Source: Strigops habroptila
Lineage: Eukaryota > Chordata > Aves > Psittaciformes > Psittacidae
Assembly: GCF_004027225.2 (NCBI RefSeq)
Contig: NC_046360.1
Coordinates: forward strand, 4,204,001-4,268,000
Direction of reading: 5' to 3'
DNA length: 64,000 nucleotides
In this document: in pieces, positions 23,080 to 36,507 of the stretch
Layout of the letters: each line of letters starts with the position of its first letter
Position numbering within the stretch: the first letter of the stretch is position 1
The notes under the pieces: generated by a model
Told to the model about the DNA's origin: nothing
The model's input: the letters and a program-made list of their open reading frames with translations, nothing else
Database searches by the model: none
Program-made: the position numbers and the translations under genes

Positions 23080-23164
23080 ATGACTACTTCTGGGCATGGA
23101 ACAAAGAGGATGCTCTCCCGGGGCCCCGCGCTGTTCCTGGCGCCGCTGCTGCTCCTGTGTCGAG
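23080..23164 (+). CDS. TMEM132B: first coding exon with signal peptide, probably transmembrane protein 132B
   Basis: This exon encodes 28 residues plus one base. It starts M-T-T-S-G-H-G-T-K-R-M-L and then has a hydrophobic core of Leu, Ala, Phe and Pro ending L-L-L-L-C-R, a classic signal-peptide shape. The ATG has A at -3, and an in-frame TAA lies 12 bases upstream (23068-23070), so translation cannot start further 5'. The exon ends at G|GTAAAA (GT at 23165-23166), leaving phase 1. It sits in a CpG island. TMEM132 genes have a short signal-peptide exon followed by a very long first intron, and TMEM132B follows AACS in the same orientation in other vertebrates. The sequence alone cannot separate TMEM132B from another secreted or membrane protein. 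TMEM132 proteins are type I membrane proteins with an immunoglobulin-like and cohesin-like ectodomain (family knowledge). Confidence 0.62.
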
Positions 23165-26100
23165 GTAAAACCCCGCTCCGCCGCGGCGACCCCGGCCCCT
23201 GGGTCCGCTTTGGGCTTTTTCCCTTTTTTTCCCTTTTTTTTCCTCCTAAAAATTGTTTTTGTTTATTTTATCCTCTTTCCAGTTTTGTTTATGGCTGTTT
23301 CCCCCCCCTCCAGCCCTCCCAGCGACGTGGCCGCAGAGGGTCGGGGGTGTCCCCCTACTGTGCTGCGCGCCCGCAGGTGGGACACACGCAGACCCCATCT
23401 CCTAGGCGCATGGAGCTCCTCCATGCACCTCCACAGCTTCCCTGCGGTCTGCACAGCAGTCTCTGTGTCCCCCCCCCTCCCCACGCGTGTCCGCGGCCCC
23501 CTGCGCGGGGCTGCCCCGCAGCCGCTGCCGGTGGGTCGCTGCCGGGTTGGGGGGAAGAAGGAAAAGTTTGGGGTGGCCGGAGCGCGGGTCGGAGAAGGGT
23601 CGTGGGGTTTGGAGCTGCCCAGGGCTCCTGCTCTGCCCCACTGCTGCTCCTCGCCGCCTCTGGCTGCCCTTGGTGAGGGGAGAGAGATGTACGGGGTTAA
23701 ATCTCGATAAAACAATACTTGTGCCGCCTTTCCTGCGCTTTAATTTTAAGGAGGGTGGGTTTCAACGGCCTGGCAGGGAACAGGATCAGGCCCTGAGGGG
23801 AGCTGAGGTGCGTTCTCTTAATTGCGGCCGGCTACGAGGCATCACGCCCCTGGCTTGGGAAGGAGTTCACGGCGCAGAGCAGCGCTCTCTTTTCTTTTAT
23901 TTTTCTTTAATTTTCCTTATTTTTCCTTATTTTTTTCCTTTTCCCCCCTCCCAGCTGAACTGGGGAGCGGCCCTTTGGGTCCCAGCTGCGGGGGAAAGGT
24001 TCACCCCAGGCTGGCAAACCGAAGCGCTGCCCCTGGGAAAGTCTTTTCCAGGAATTCTCTCTGGGTTTTCTTCCGCTTGCTCGTGTGAGCTCCCCGAGAG
24101 ATGTTGTTCTTAATAAACAGGGGCTGTTAAAAGCAAATTAATTAAGGTGCATCGGTGCTGAAGTTGCTCAGCGACTCGTTTGCCTTTACTGCTGCTCGGG
24201 ACGGTGCTTGCGTTTGGCCGTAGCGCGGAGCCTGCGCTGCTGGGGAAACTTCACTGGGGCTTTAGGAATATGCCTAAATGCAAGGATTTTAGGGGGAAAA
24301 GGAGCGATCCCTGGGATCGCGGCTGAGTGGTAGCAGCAGCTGTTGTTCCTGGGAAGGGCACAGGGAATGCATTGCGGTAAGGAAGTGTTTTGGGAAAGGT
24401 CCCTGCGGGGACAGGAGGAACAATTTGCTAGGGGAAGGCGTTAGTCTCGGAGACACACATGCGACGGACTCAAGGAGGTCCTTGCTCTGCTTGTCCTAAA
24501 AAGCACCCCTTGCCCTTCGGCTCCCTCCTTTGCCTGGGTTCGTGCAGCTACAGGGGCACTTGGGAGTCTTGTTGAGCAGGACATGGGGACTGGGGTGCAG
24601 GGCACAGAAAGGGGGGTACAGGTCGTGGGGAGTGGGGTACTGAGCATGGGATGCAGGGCATGAGCTGCCCCGGTGGAGGGATGACTTTCTGTTGCCAGTG
24701 CTATGCCCTCTGCTCCTTTTATTGGAGGAGAGAGTTAAGAGCAGCAAAGGAGCAGGTTTTCTGGTGGTACTTTTTTATTGCTTTGCCACATTAATGATAA
24801 TCTTTTCTCTGATATTCCCCCCTCCCGTCTCCTCCTGTGTGGGTAGCTACCATGGTGAGATTGGGCTGTGGGTGTAATTCTTCCAGCGCTCTGAGTGCTT
24901 AAACATATGGAAACCCACTTTGAAACAGTTTGTGGTTGCAAACCTACCGTCGTACCCGTCCCTCTCCCCTGCTCTCTGAATGCCTCCCTGCACAATGTGC
25001 GCATTAGAAGCTCGCAGTGTGCTCTCAGCTCAAGCTGTGAATAACGAATCTGTCCTCAGCCTGTGCCTCTTTCTCCTCTCCGGGCTGTAGCATCCCTTTG
25101 CTCTTGTAGCAGGGTGCTGCCCTGTCCCACCCCTGCCATGGACCGCAGCAATGTGTGAGTGTGGAGAAGGGGTTTGGGAGCTGGGGAAACCTCTTCTGAG
25201 AGAGCCGAGTGGTGGCAGAGCCTGGGAACACCTCCCTGCAGGGCTGTGCTGACCTTCCTGCGGCTCGCTGTGCTCCAAATCGCCTTTCTCCTCTGGATTA
25301 CAGGGGTTAATGAACCACATCTTGGTTTGGGTTGTTGCAGCCGGGAGAGACACCTGCATGAGTCATGCCGCGGTGCTGCCATCTCCGCACAGCTCCCAGC
25401 TCACACAGACGGTCGTGTTGGGCACTTGCCATTTTTCTCTATTTATTTGCTTTTCTCTCCCTTCCCCCTTGCTGGAGCTGGCTCTGGGCAGGCTGCGTTT
25501 CGGAGACTGGAGGTGCACCGGTCTGACTCCCTCCAGCCTCTTCAAAGTGGGTGGCATTTGTTTTGCCTGTCAGGCAGGTCCCCTAAATAGCTTTGTGAAG
25601 GTCCAATTAAGAGATCACTCTCCTGTCCCCGGGTCTCTGGCGGCCCGGCTGCTGGCGTGCGAGCAGAGGGTGTGCATGTGTGTTTGGCAGCCAAAGGCCG
25701 CTCACACCGAGCTCGAGATGTCTCTTGCTGGCAGCAGGCCCCTGTTTGTTGCTGGCATCTAGGCAGGGTTTTTGGCCACCTTCCTCACTGACGGTGGCGG
25801 AGCTCTTCTCTGGGGTTATATGAATAAGTATCCCTGGATGAATTACCTGGTTGGTTTGTTTTCCTGCCTGGTGCTGTCTCACTGGCTTGCTCCCCTGCCT
25901 CGCACCCCAAAGCAGGCATGGGAACACTGGGCTGGATGCTGACAGTGTGGGTATGGCAGCGCAGGGATGGGCTATGCAAAGCTGATGAAAACCCAACTAA
26001 TTCAGCCCCTGTAAGATGCACTTGGGCTGTCGTGATCCATGTCTGAGGAAGGACCTGTGAATTGCTTTTAGACTGTGCCTCCAGGGAGGTGTGGGTGGAG

Positions 26101-29100
26101 AGACATTATGCTTATTTTATTATGTGTCCCTGTATCACTCTACGTAATATGGAGGCACTTTTTATGCAGAGGCTCTTCAGGAACAAAAATGAAAGACCTG
26201 TGTTATCTACTGTATAATAGATTTGCAGAATGTGATCATGCAAACTGTTGAAATGTAGGTTACTTTCCCCATATTAGTGCAGATTACAACATTTTATGCA
26301 GCGACTGTTCAAACTGATGTGATTTGAGGGATAGTGGGGTGGGGGGAGAAGTCTGAAATTATACTGCCTCTTGCTCCAGCATCCATTAGAGCAGTATATT
26401 TCAGATAGTCTGATTTTACTTCTCATCAGTGTAAATCAGAGCAGTGGAGCTGCTCTGGCTTTATGCATTGCTGCTGCCATTGGCATTAGGCTCTCTGGGA
26501 ATGCAGGGGGCAGCTGTGTGACTTGCCCGGTGCAGCATTTTTCACTTCAACATCTGCTGTCAGTGATGCTGCAGCTCCTTTGTAGATTCGAAATGGGGAA
26601 GTCCACATCACTCACTGTTTTGGGGTTTTGATTATTTTCTTCAGTTTGTCAGGCTTGGTTGCAAAGCTCCATTCACTGACACCTGACTCTGTGGCTGATC
26701 AATAGAGTCTGTTGAGGTTTGAATGCTGAAATAGTTACATTTAAAAAAAAAAAATCAATAAAGTGCAATTAATTTGCTGTATTTTATTACTGGGATTGAT
26801 AGGCAGCCCAAGCCCTATTAGTTCATGTTTAAAGCAGCTTAGTGTGGCAGGGAAGGTACGAGCCCAGAAGCAGCTGTAGGAGGTCAGAGCAGAGGGTTGC
26901 AGAGACTGGCACATGGTTTGTGTCTTGGGAAGGATTTTTGGATCAAGGAAGCATTCCTGAGCCAGAGATGGCATCCATTTATTTAATTGCTGTGATGGGT
27001 TTGCCATCGTGGATTTGGTCCCTCTTTGAACCCAGGCAGATGTCTGATGCACACAGCATCTCTGGGCAAGGACTCCCTTGTTTCTAAGAGTCTGTGCACC
27101 ATGGAGCATGGCAGTGATTTGGGCTACATAGGGTTTTGCCTTTGGTGCTGATGGGATGGAGATTTCCACCCTGGTGCCCCTACACTGGGTCAGGGTCCTC
27201 CTGCCCTTCTTAGCTCCTCAGACATGTGCTGTGAAGCCAGGCTGCTCAGGAGACCCATGCTGGCTGCTGTCCTGCGAGGGTCCCTTTAGTGAAAGGTGGA
27301 GGAAGCAAAGGGTATTATTACTCAGTGTTGGGTTATGGCAACTTATGGTGCTGCTCTTCCCAACCTCAGCTGTTGAGGCTGACGTGAAGCACAAGTTCTG
27401 CTGTGATGGAGTGGTGGCTTCACCTCACAATGTGTCTCACTCACGCAGGTGGCTGCAGACCTCTCCTGTCTCGGAGGTGTGAGCAGGGAGCAAAGGGAAG
27501 GTGGCAGTCTCCTACGTCGCGCGGGAAGGAAGTGAAACTAAAACCTTCTGGCCTTAATAAACATGCTGGTGAATGAGAAGCCATCCCACTGAAATAAATG
27601 CTGTCAGCTCAACAAATTAAATTCACTGAATTTGATTCCCTCTTCTCCCCCTGCCTACACATAACTAATGTTTGTTAATGACAAGCGGTGACTTGATTTG
27701 TTGGCATAGCATTAGCACTTACCTCTGTCAGTGGCTCAGCTGATGCGCTGGCATGTGGTGGTATCAGAGATGCCTTCCCAACTACGGCTGTCAAATCCTC
27801 TCGCATTAAGTGCCATGGAGGCTGGGGAGTGTGAGTTACCATGTGGTGCTCTAGATGTCGTGGAAGATGCTTCGATTTCATGCTGTCGAGAGTTTCCCAG
27901 CTGGCATTTCAGAGGAAGCTGTTCCCACGTGAGATTGGGCAGGCAGAAATTACAAGCAAAGAAGTCTCACGACATAACTTCCAGGGTGGGCACGGGTTAC
28001 TCGGTGTCTGGCTTTCCCTGGCTATTTCCATTCACCTCTGTGATGTAGAGTGCTGCAATGGGAAGTAATGCAAGTGCTGCAGGGAGTGTCTGGGGTGGAT
28101 AAATACAACGTGGAAAGACTTGGCTGTTTGCACAGTACCTTGCAGAGTGGTCTTGTAAATATTAACATCTCTTCCACGCTATCCAAAATTTCTCTTGCTG
28201 CACACTTTCAGCTTTTCGTTGTTTACATAAATGTGTTTGTTTCTGACAGCATTCAGAAAGCTTCATGAATTTATGATGTGCTCCAGATTCAAACATGCTG
28301 TCTTTTTCCCTTTTCTTCGTTTTTCCCCCAGATATGCTCATTCTTCCCAAATTTTGGTGATGAAATGGCAAGAGGTGTGCATATTTCAGCAGGCTATTGA
28401 GAGGCAATGTAAACACCATCTTTCACGGAAAATCAGTTTGTTCAAGTTCAAAAGCAGCCCAGCCTCCCTACTTGATCAATTTGCCTGTCATAGGAGATGA
28501 TTTTAAAAGTGGTGATTATGTCCTATCTTGTCTCCCGGAACTTCAGGCAAGGAGAAGAAAAGGAATTGTAGCATTTGGTTTTAACTGGGTTTTTTCTGAC
28601 TATTTTTTTGGTGATGGTGATAGTCGGGGGTGAAGCAAAGGGGTGCCCCGAGGGGGTGAGGGATAGCCAGGAGCAGAGGGGTTTCCACAAGGCTGCTGTC
28701 TGCTGAGTAAACTAATTGGAAACTGCATGTAAACCAGCTCTGCTCACCTCACCGTGCCTGCACCAACTGGCCTTTGGGAGCCACTCTGCCTCATTGCTTC
28801 CTCCATGGTGGAGGAGACCTGCAATGGCAGAAGGATGGGCTTCTAGTGACAAAGATGCTAAATCTTGGGGAGAGGGTGCTGGGATGCTCTGTGGATGCAT
28901 GGCTGTGGCCTCCTGCCCCAGGACATTGTGCTACCCTTGGGTTAAACACCATGCAGGGACCAGAGGAGGAGGAGATTGTGTAAAACCACCTGGGTGGGCA
29001 GCACCCATCAGTGATAGTGCCACGAAGCTGCCCCAGATGGGAAGAAATGCTGGAAAAACCCCACTGATACAATTCAAATTGGGGCTAAATGGAGAAGTAG

Positions 29101-32100
29101 GAACCAAAATCCTTATTCTGGCTGAGCTAAGGAGCTTGGGAGGCTCCAGAGATGGTTTTCCAGCCCACTGGGTGGTGTGGGAGGTGGTGCCTCTGGCCAA
29201 ACAGTTGTCCCTATCCTGAGCCCATTTATCTGCACAGGGGTAACACACGCCCTAAATATACAATGTTGGGAGATTTTGGGCATGGGCCAAGGGAGTTCTG
29301 GGGGTAATCAGCCTGGAGAGGAAAAGCATTTGTGCTGGAGAGGGGAAAGTGCCGTCTTCATTACCCAAGAAATAAAGTCATTCAGAAGATTAAGTTAGAG
29401 GCGCAGATATCTTTGGGGGTTTTTTGTTTTGCTTGTAAGGGAGCGTTTCAAAACCAGATGGCAATGCAGAGATTTATTTCCCGTTAAGTGCAGAGGGCTG
29501 GTGCACAGGACCTTATCTGCTTGTGGGCCCTGTAATAAACCTGCCAGCAGGTGATTTAAATCCAGTATTTCTGATTGGGAGAGTAGGGGAAAGAACAGGG
29601 TTTATGTTACTTATGGATTTTATGGGCAATATTAGATTTTTAAGATGCAGTAATGATCAGGGCATGGCTCTGTAGCACCGGAGACTTTCATTCCTTTCAT
29701 AAGGGATCTTCTCCGAGTCAGAGGAATGAACCATTCTACATTATTTAGCAGCTGGGCTGCCGAAGCCAGCTGTTTCCCTGAGTGACAGGCACAACTATTT
29801 TATATCTCAGTTTAGAAGTTGTTGTCAATTAGCTGCAGCGTTTGCTTAGCAGCAAGACCTTTGCCATGATGGGGAAGGAGGGCTGTTTAATGGATGCTGC
29901 AGCTCAAAAAAAACCTCGCACCAAAAAAAGACAAGAGTACATGCACCCTAAAAGGGAACCCTGGAGCAGATGGAGCAGGTTTCTATGCAACGAGCAATAA
30001 TTAGAAACTCAACAAATAGTCGGTAGCTGCTGACTTTGGTACCCAGATTTTTAGATGGAAAAGGAGCAAGTCTGAGATGAGTCCTTGAAGGAGCTGCTCT
30101 GGATGTGCGCATGGGGCAAGTCCCTGCCTGGTGTGAGTGTCTAGTGTGGTGACAGACAACAGCCATCAGCCCTGGGTGTCTCTGTGCCCTGCTCTGTGGG
30201 GCTACAGCAGTCTGAAATGTCAGGAGTGGTTTTGAAAGGCACTTAAGAGAGCTGGGGGTGCAGGGCCTATAAACACAAAAAGTCCGACTGTCTTTCATTG
30301 TGTGCAAAGGGACACAACGCAGACCCACACAATGAAACGGGCTTTTAAAACAGTGCAACAGAAGCATCTAGAGAGGATGGTAAAAGCTCTCTAGAAGCAG
30401 TGGAGCTCTGTCAGGGCAAGCTTGAAGGCCAGTGTGCCTCAGCCATCACCAAATCATGGGAATTAGAGCTGGAAAAGTTGGCGAATGAGCTGCGTTTCCT
30501 GTCTCCAATGGTTGCTCGGTACAGCCTGTTCCTGAGCGTGGCTGGTTTGCAGGCAGCAGGACTTTTGCAGCTTCCTTTGGCAGAGCATTTCACAGCCTAT
30601 TAGACCTTCCCCGTATTCCGCCTACGTTTTTTTCTACTCTGCTTTATTCTGTCATTTATTGGATGACCTGAATCCAAAACTTTCCATCCTTATCACCCAT
30701 CCAAAACCCAACCCAGGCAAGCCTGCAAAACAGGGACAAATGGTTAAACAGTGTGTGGGAAACACTCAAAAGAAGGAGCTGAGCCCAGCCTGTAGATACA
30801 TTTATAGGTGGAGGTTATTTGGAGAGTAAAAGGCAAGGGATTGAAATGCATGTGGTGATGAGCCATAGATTATGCCCTGAAAATACTCAAAAGGCCGTTA
30901 CAGTCACACTATCTAATTCATTTCCCACTAAGACATTCTCCTCCAAGGTGTTTGGAAATAATGGAGTAGCTTAGTTACTAACATTATTAAATCCTCATCT
31001 CTGACAGCTATGAGAATTAATATACAAAGGTCTCCTCCTCTTTTTTTTTTTAATGCAGCTCAGTTACTCATTTCCTGTCTTTTGTTTGGGAGTAGCCCGC
31101 TGAAAGTTATTAGCATGAATATTGGTGCAAAAAAGGCTCAACTTCATGGAGGAAGAGAAACAAATGAGAAAAGCAGAAGATGATAGCATGAATTTTACTG
31201 CAGTCAAGGCATTTTTTTTTCCTTCTCAAATATTAATCATTCATCGTTCTTCTATCTGTAGATCTCCAAGGGCTTTAGAGAAGAGAGCTGGCACCATTGA
31301 AGATGTGGTCCATGCTCTCCTATCATCCCCACGAGGGGTCCCAGGCCCATGCCTGTAGTGCTACTGGCAGGGAGAGCAGAGCTGTTGGGTGAAGCTTGGC
31401 TCTGGGGTTAGTTTTTGAAGGCAGCTGATGGTTTGGGGTTTTTTGTTGCTGCTCTTTGAGGAGTGGGGCTCACCATGGATGGGAGGCTGCTGAGGTGGCA
31501 TGGCCAGCCTGTTGGTCCTGCTTGACATCTCCAGACCCTATCCTGAGCACTGCTGAGGCATGTGGATGGTGTCAGGGCTCTCTCAGGCTGCCCCAGAGTT
31601 GGCATCACAAGGCTGAGTGCCATGAGTTGTGCTAGAGAAGAGCTGAATTAACACTTGTTTCTTTTGCTGAGTTTGATTTGCACCAGCCTGTTATAACTGT
31701 TATGGGAAGTCTTAAGAAGAAATAAAGAGATGGAGTCAATGTTCTTTATTGGTAAAATAAAAAAACACCAATCTGTGGTGCCCACCCTGTCACCTCCCTG
31801 GTGTGAAGACAATCTCTTCAGGGACTGAGGAGCTGCTGTTCTGGTGTGCCTTTTTACACCCCAGATGTCCATGTCATGCACTTTATTTCACCACAAACCC
31901 TTCATATTTGCAACACTATTAGTGTTGTAATGAGGTTACTGTTGTCTGCTGTAAGCTTGGGGGATGTGGGGCTTTGACAAGTATCAACTCCTGGGTGCAC
32001 CTTCAGCTATGCCTTCTCAAAGTGTCCTGCTCATCCAGAGTTAAAATACCTTCCTCTCTGAGCATATTGCAGCCCAACACATTAAATGCATTAGGAGGCT

Positions 32101-34389
32101 TTATTGCATTTAGCCAATTAACAGAAACGGAAAGTCAACGAGAAGTCATTGCTTTGGTTCTTACAGCAACCAACAAACTTCTAGATGGTTTCCCAAGCTC
32201 CCCTAGGCTCTGTGCCCCCCCACCTTCTCACTTGCTGCTCTGCTTGTCCCCACTAGCCCTCCTGTGGCCAGCAGAGCCAGTAAAGCCAAGTCCAAGTGTG
32301 TATCAGCAGCCAGGCCCCCCGTATCTCCTGGCTGAATGCTCAGCTTGGTTAGGTGTGCGGGGTCTGGGAATTGCTGTGTTGGACTCCAGTCTGTGGGACT
32401 TCATCATCTGAGTTATTATCTCCAAAACACAGTTATCTCCCTGAATGGCAGTTTCCTATTGAAAATGATATCTTTCAGCAGGGCACTCGCATTTATTTAC
32501 TGCACAGCTTATCCCATTAGTATAATCATTATTCCTTGGACTGGGTTTGAATTCAGAGCATCCCACTGTGGTACTTAAAGAATTAATTACAGAGATGAAA
32601 GAATTCCTCTAAAGACTTCTATGAATTGGTCTGGTTGAAGTGTTTTAGCTTTGCTTCAATTGGTGCAGCTCTTGTCAAAGAATTGTGAGAAAATGCATGG
32701 GTCAGTGATTTAGATTAGGCAAATTACGTTAGAAAAATTGATTTGATTTAGAAAGTGAGCTTTCAGATCACAGGGAATTGCCTGCTGCTTTCTCTGCTGT
32801 GCTCCTTCTCCACGGAGATGAGCAGAGGCGGATAATTCAGGGTTAAAGTAAGTGGCGATTGTAACAGGTTTGTCTGAGAGCTGAGGAGAGAAGGGTTGAC
32901 ACACATCTTTAGATAAATGATTATTACCCATGTATTGCTATCTGTGCATCAGCTGGAGATACGGATGCATGTGGATGCTTATAAACAGCACTCACAGGCA
33001 GTACATGTAGCTTGATAAAGAATTGGGTGCCTATTTTTAGGTTTGGGTTTGTTCTTTCTCCCCCAGAAATGGCTTTTCGATATGGCATACCTTCAGAGCT
33101 GGCATGGATCTGGGAACGTGTGCTGTGAGGCTGCCTTAGCCAGCCCAATGCCTGCTTTGCCTGGCTCTGTGCTTAGTCATTCCTGGGGCTGGGAGTTTGC
33201 TTTTCATAGGTTTTTTTCACTTCCTTGGATCAAGCTGAGTGTTTCCTCCTCCTGTCCCTCGTCCTCCTCTTAAAGGGACTGCAGTCCCTGGGCTGTGGTG
33301 GGATGATGCCCAACAGGGGGCATGTCGGGCTGCGTCCTCTCGGAGGTCAGTTCCTAAAAAGCACCTTCTGAATGAGCAGTTCCCTTCCCTGCATGCTGAG
33401 GAGTTCCTTCCAAGTGCTGCTCCCGACCAGCTGTGTTTTCCTGTGAGAATGATGGGTTGTGAATGCAATGGCTGCTGGCCGGAGACCCAAAATGTTCATG
33501 ACCATTAGTGAGTCATTTACCACTGCGAATGGGCTCGCTGTGTTCCTCAGGGTAGCAGGGATGAAGTTTTGCAGCAAGTGTTTCACTTTGTTAGATTTCT
33601 CTTTTAAAAAGAGTTAAGTCAGGTTTTGTCTAGTAGTGCTTTTGTTTCCTTGTCACCTTGCAGAACCCTTTAAAGTTCAGCTTGCTTGCTGGGATGCTGG
33701 AGAGATCTCATTTTTGTTCTGGCTAGTGCTAGTGGCATTTCTCTCCAGCGCATCACCACCATCTCCCTTGGCATGAAAATCCAGGTGTGGGGCTTGGGTG
33801 TGCTGTGCCATTCCTTCTCCCCCACTATGGGCATGATGGAGGTGCAGGTCTCGTGTGGTGCCGACACAGTTGGGTGCACCCTTCGGTTGGAGGGTGTGTG
33901 CGCATCCCTGTGCTGCACAGAGCCTCTTCCATACCCCAGCCTCAGGCTGGGAAGCGAGATGGTAAGTGCAAGGAGAGAAGCGATGCTGGGGAGTGCTGGA
34001 ACGGAGACTCCTGCCAGCAACTGAATTCACTGCTGCAAAAAAGAAGTTGCAAAAGTAGCAATCCATCTGTCCACTTAGTGGGAGAAACCTAAGATCATTT
34101 CACAGTAATCAGCCCCCTGGTGTTTAAAAAAAAACCCAACAGAAATACTGCAGGTTTTTGCTTTAATAGGAAAAACTGGCAAAATCTGAAGCACGTTGAT
34201 GTGCTCAGAGTCTGTGGGTTTTTTTTTTTTTCTCCTTTTGACAAGCAGAAGCTGTATTGAATTAAAAAACAAGAAAAAATAGATTGCTTTTTAGATCCCA
34301 TGTATCTGCCATAACATTTCAGAGGCATTCTTTCCTTCCTGAAACTCTCTAGTTAATTACCAGCAGAGTTATCGGCAAGTGGATGTTTT

Positions 34390-34520
34390 TCTTTGCCACA
34401 GGTACAGTTGGACAGTGAACATTGTCATCGTCGCATATCTCATGATAATGCATTCTCAAGGTGATGCATTATGCAAGTGCATCATTGCCATGCTATAGCT
34501 GCTTGGCTATATCAGTGCCT
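34390..34520. promoter_or_regulatory. candidate noncoding regulatory element with clustered ATGCA motifs
   Basis: The core at 34446-34486 contains repeated ATGCA/TGCAT words. It includes an inverted pair, GATGCA (34463-34468) and TGCATC (34478-34483), around TTATGCAAG, which resembles POU/octamer half-sites. The element is inferred from motif density only. Confidence 0.3.
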
Positions 34521-35089
34521 CCATTAAAACCCACAGTACTCAGGGATTTTAATTTGGTTGTAAAAACTTGCTCCAGGCACTATCTGGGATGACAAAGTCT
34601 GGGAGTGGGTTGGGTTTTTTGTGTAAGGACATAGAGGAAACAGCCTCCAACGGCGCTGCTTGATTCTTGTTCATGTGAATTGACAGGCAGTGAGTTGGAG
34701 GAAGATTGTAGAGATTTCTGCCTTGGCGTGTTGAAACAATCATGGAGATTAAAAGAAGGGTTACAAACGGTGGGGTTTGAACGTGGCAATCCCAAAGGTG
34801 TCCATCAGGAGCCCTTGTGGCAACATGTTGTTGGGGAGAGGTGTTCCAGGTGGGCATTTCTGCAAGCCAGGCACAGGTACGTTACCCCAGCATTGCTGGA
34901 GGAATGCACCCGCTGTCCCCAGCCAAGGCTGCAGCCACCTGGGTCTGTGCCACTGGCTTGGCCTGGTGTTTGGGGGCTGCTGGGGCTGTGGTGAACAGAG
35001 CTGGACACTGAGCACACGAGTGAGGAGCAGCGGGGGCTTTGTTTTGGGACCAGAGTTGTTGAGTTGCAGCAGATGCTTTGCTGCTGCAC

Positions 35090-35260
35090 AACAATTTGTA
35101 ATTAAAACACAACTTGCCGTCCTGATTAGATTAAGCAGTTAAATTCATTTGCAATATTTTTTTCACCCTTCATTGTGTAATTAGCAACATATGATGCTTA
35201 CATTAGCTAAGTTAAAAGTTATAATTATTAATTTGCACATCAAAGCCTCTCCATGAATCA
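35090..35260. promoter_or_regulatory. candidate conserved noncoding element with three TAATTA sites
   Basis: TAATTA cores occur at 35099-35104, 35178-35183 and 35222-35227. Around them are ATTAG and TTAAAT words in a GC-poor block flanked by GC-richer DNA. This is typical of homeodomain-bound enhancers. Conservation was not testable here. Confidence 0.35.
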
Positions 35261-36507
35261 ACTGGTACAGAACACAGGAGCAAGCTCAGTTACCGTGTGG
35301 TTGTGTGAAGTGCCCCCATGAACATGTCCCCTGCCTGCTCCTGGGGCATGGTGGCAGTGGCGTGAGAGATGCTCCAGTGCAGTGGTTCCTGGTGTTTCGG
35401 TCCTTCTGGACTTCAGCAGTGTCCATGTGCCTTGGGTCGCTCCATAAGCAATAGGGTGATGCTTGCCAGGATGTGGCAGTTCTTTCTCTGCATTGGAGTT
35501 GGGGTGATGCACCCAAAGCCCCTGACTGACCATGCACTTGGAGCACTTGAAAGTAATAGTGTTAAGATTACTGGTGGCTCTTGTTGTTGCTTTGTGAATA
35601 TAAGCATCATTCTAAAGTGTTTTGGCAAAATTCTGAACGTTTTACCCAGGTTAATCTTTGATTAACATGAGTTTTGCCTGAAGGCTTTGTAAGTCAGAGT
35701 TGGGCTCTAACTAGTAAAGAATCTCATTTAAGCAAGCCAAAACCAACAAGAAAACTACTATAAGCTAATTATAGTGACTTGGTTTTTTTCTTTCTTATGT
35801 AGTCATAATATTGTCTTTCTTTCCACCTTCTGCTGAGCTGTGAAAATATTCTGCAAAATGATATTTTTGAGTTGATGGAAAAGTACACCCCTGTCAACAA
35901 TATTTTTCTATTGTTCATCAGAGACAGGTTTCATAACGAAAGAGATCCGTGTTGGAAAAGTACATCAGCTGCAAACAGTTTGTTCAAAGTCTTCTCAAAT
36001 AGCAGCCATGGTTTATGAGCTCCAGCAGAAGATGAAATGCAGAACGTGGCTTCTAATCTTTCAGAGAAGTGAAGGGGGCAGGTTGTAATAATGTATTGCC
36101 ATTTTCACAAAAGATGGATTTTATGTTAAAGGTTCCAGTGGAAAAAGGTCTGGAGATGTTAAAATATTTATCTATTGTTTAAGTTACTGTCTGAGGGGGC
36201 TGTCTCCTTCCCTGGAGCACTGGGGGGGTCATGGACATGTAAGCAAGCACAAAATGAGCTCTCACCTTTTGTGGTCCATGTAGGTGCCTGTGTATGTGCA
36301 CGTGCGTGCGGCGGTGTTAAATTGTTGGGGTGTTAAATGTTTCACTTTCCCAACCATCAATTTCAATTGAATTTCATAAGCCATTAAAGTTCTCCGCTGC
36401 TTCCTTTGCTGTTCCAGTTATGTGAGCTCCAGCCATTTAGCTGCAGGTCCTGGGGCATGATTGCTCTGTGGAGCAGCAAAAGTAAATCGGTTCCCAGTGT
36501 AGAATCT

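Larger units (their letters stand above)
22360..23660 (+). promoter_or_regulatory. TMEM132B: CpG island promoter of the gene starting at 23080
   Basis: From about 22360 the sequence becomes very GC-rich and full of CpG, returning to normal by about 23660. It contains GC boxes such as GGGCGGGGCC at 22851-22860 and the reverse form CCCCGCCCCGCCC at about 22740-22752. There is no convincing TATA box, which fits a dispersed CpG-island promoter. The transcription start probably lies between about 22.5 and 23.0 kb but cannot be fixed. A consensus splice donor (CAG|GTGAGG at 22731-22739) suggests an additional noncoding first exon is possible. Confidence 0.8.

Noticed and set aside
21907..23097. 396-codon minus-strand ORF across the array and CpG island, and a 323-codon ORF at 21695-22666
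   Set aside because: The repeat part is a stop-free 35-bp minisatellite and the rest is GC-rich promoter DNA where stops are rare. There are no domains, and equally long ORFs exist in other frames.
23096..23710. Longer ORFs starting at or near the signal-peptide exon (23080-23676, 23096-23710, 23487-24113)
   Set aside because: They read through the GT donor at 23165 into intron. Only the first 85 coding bases have signal-peptide character.
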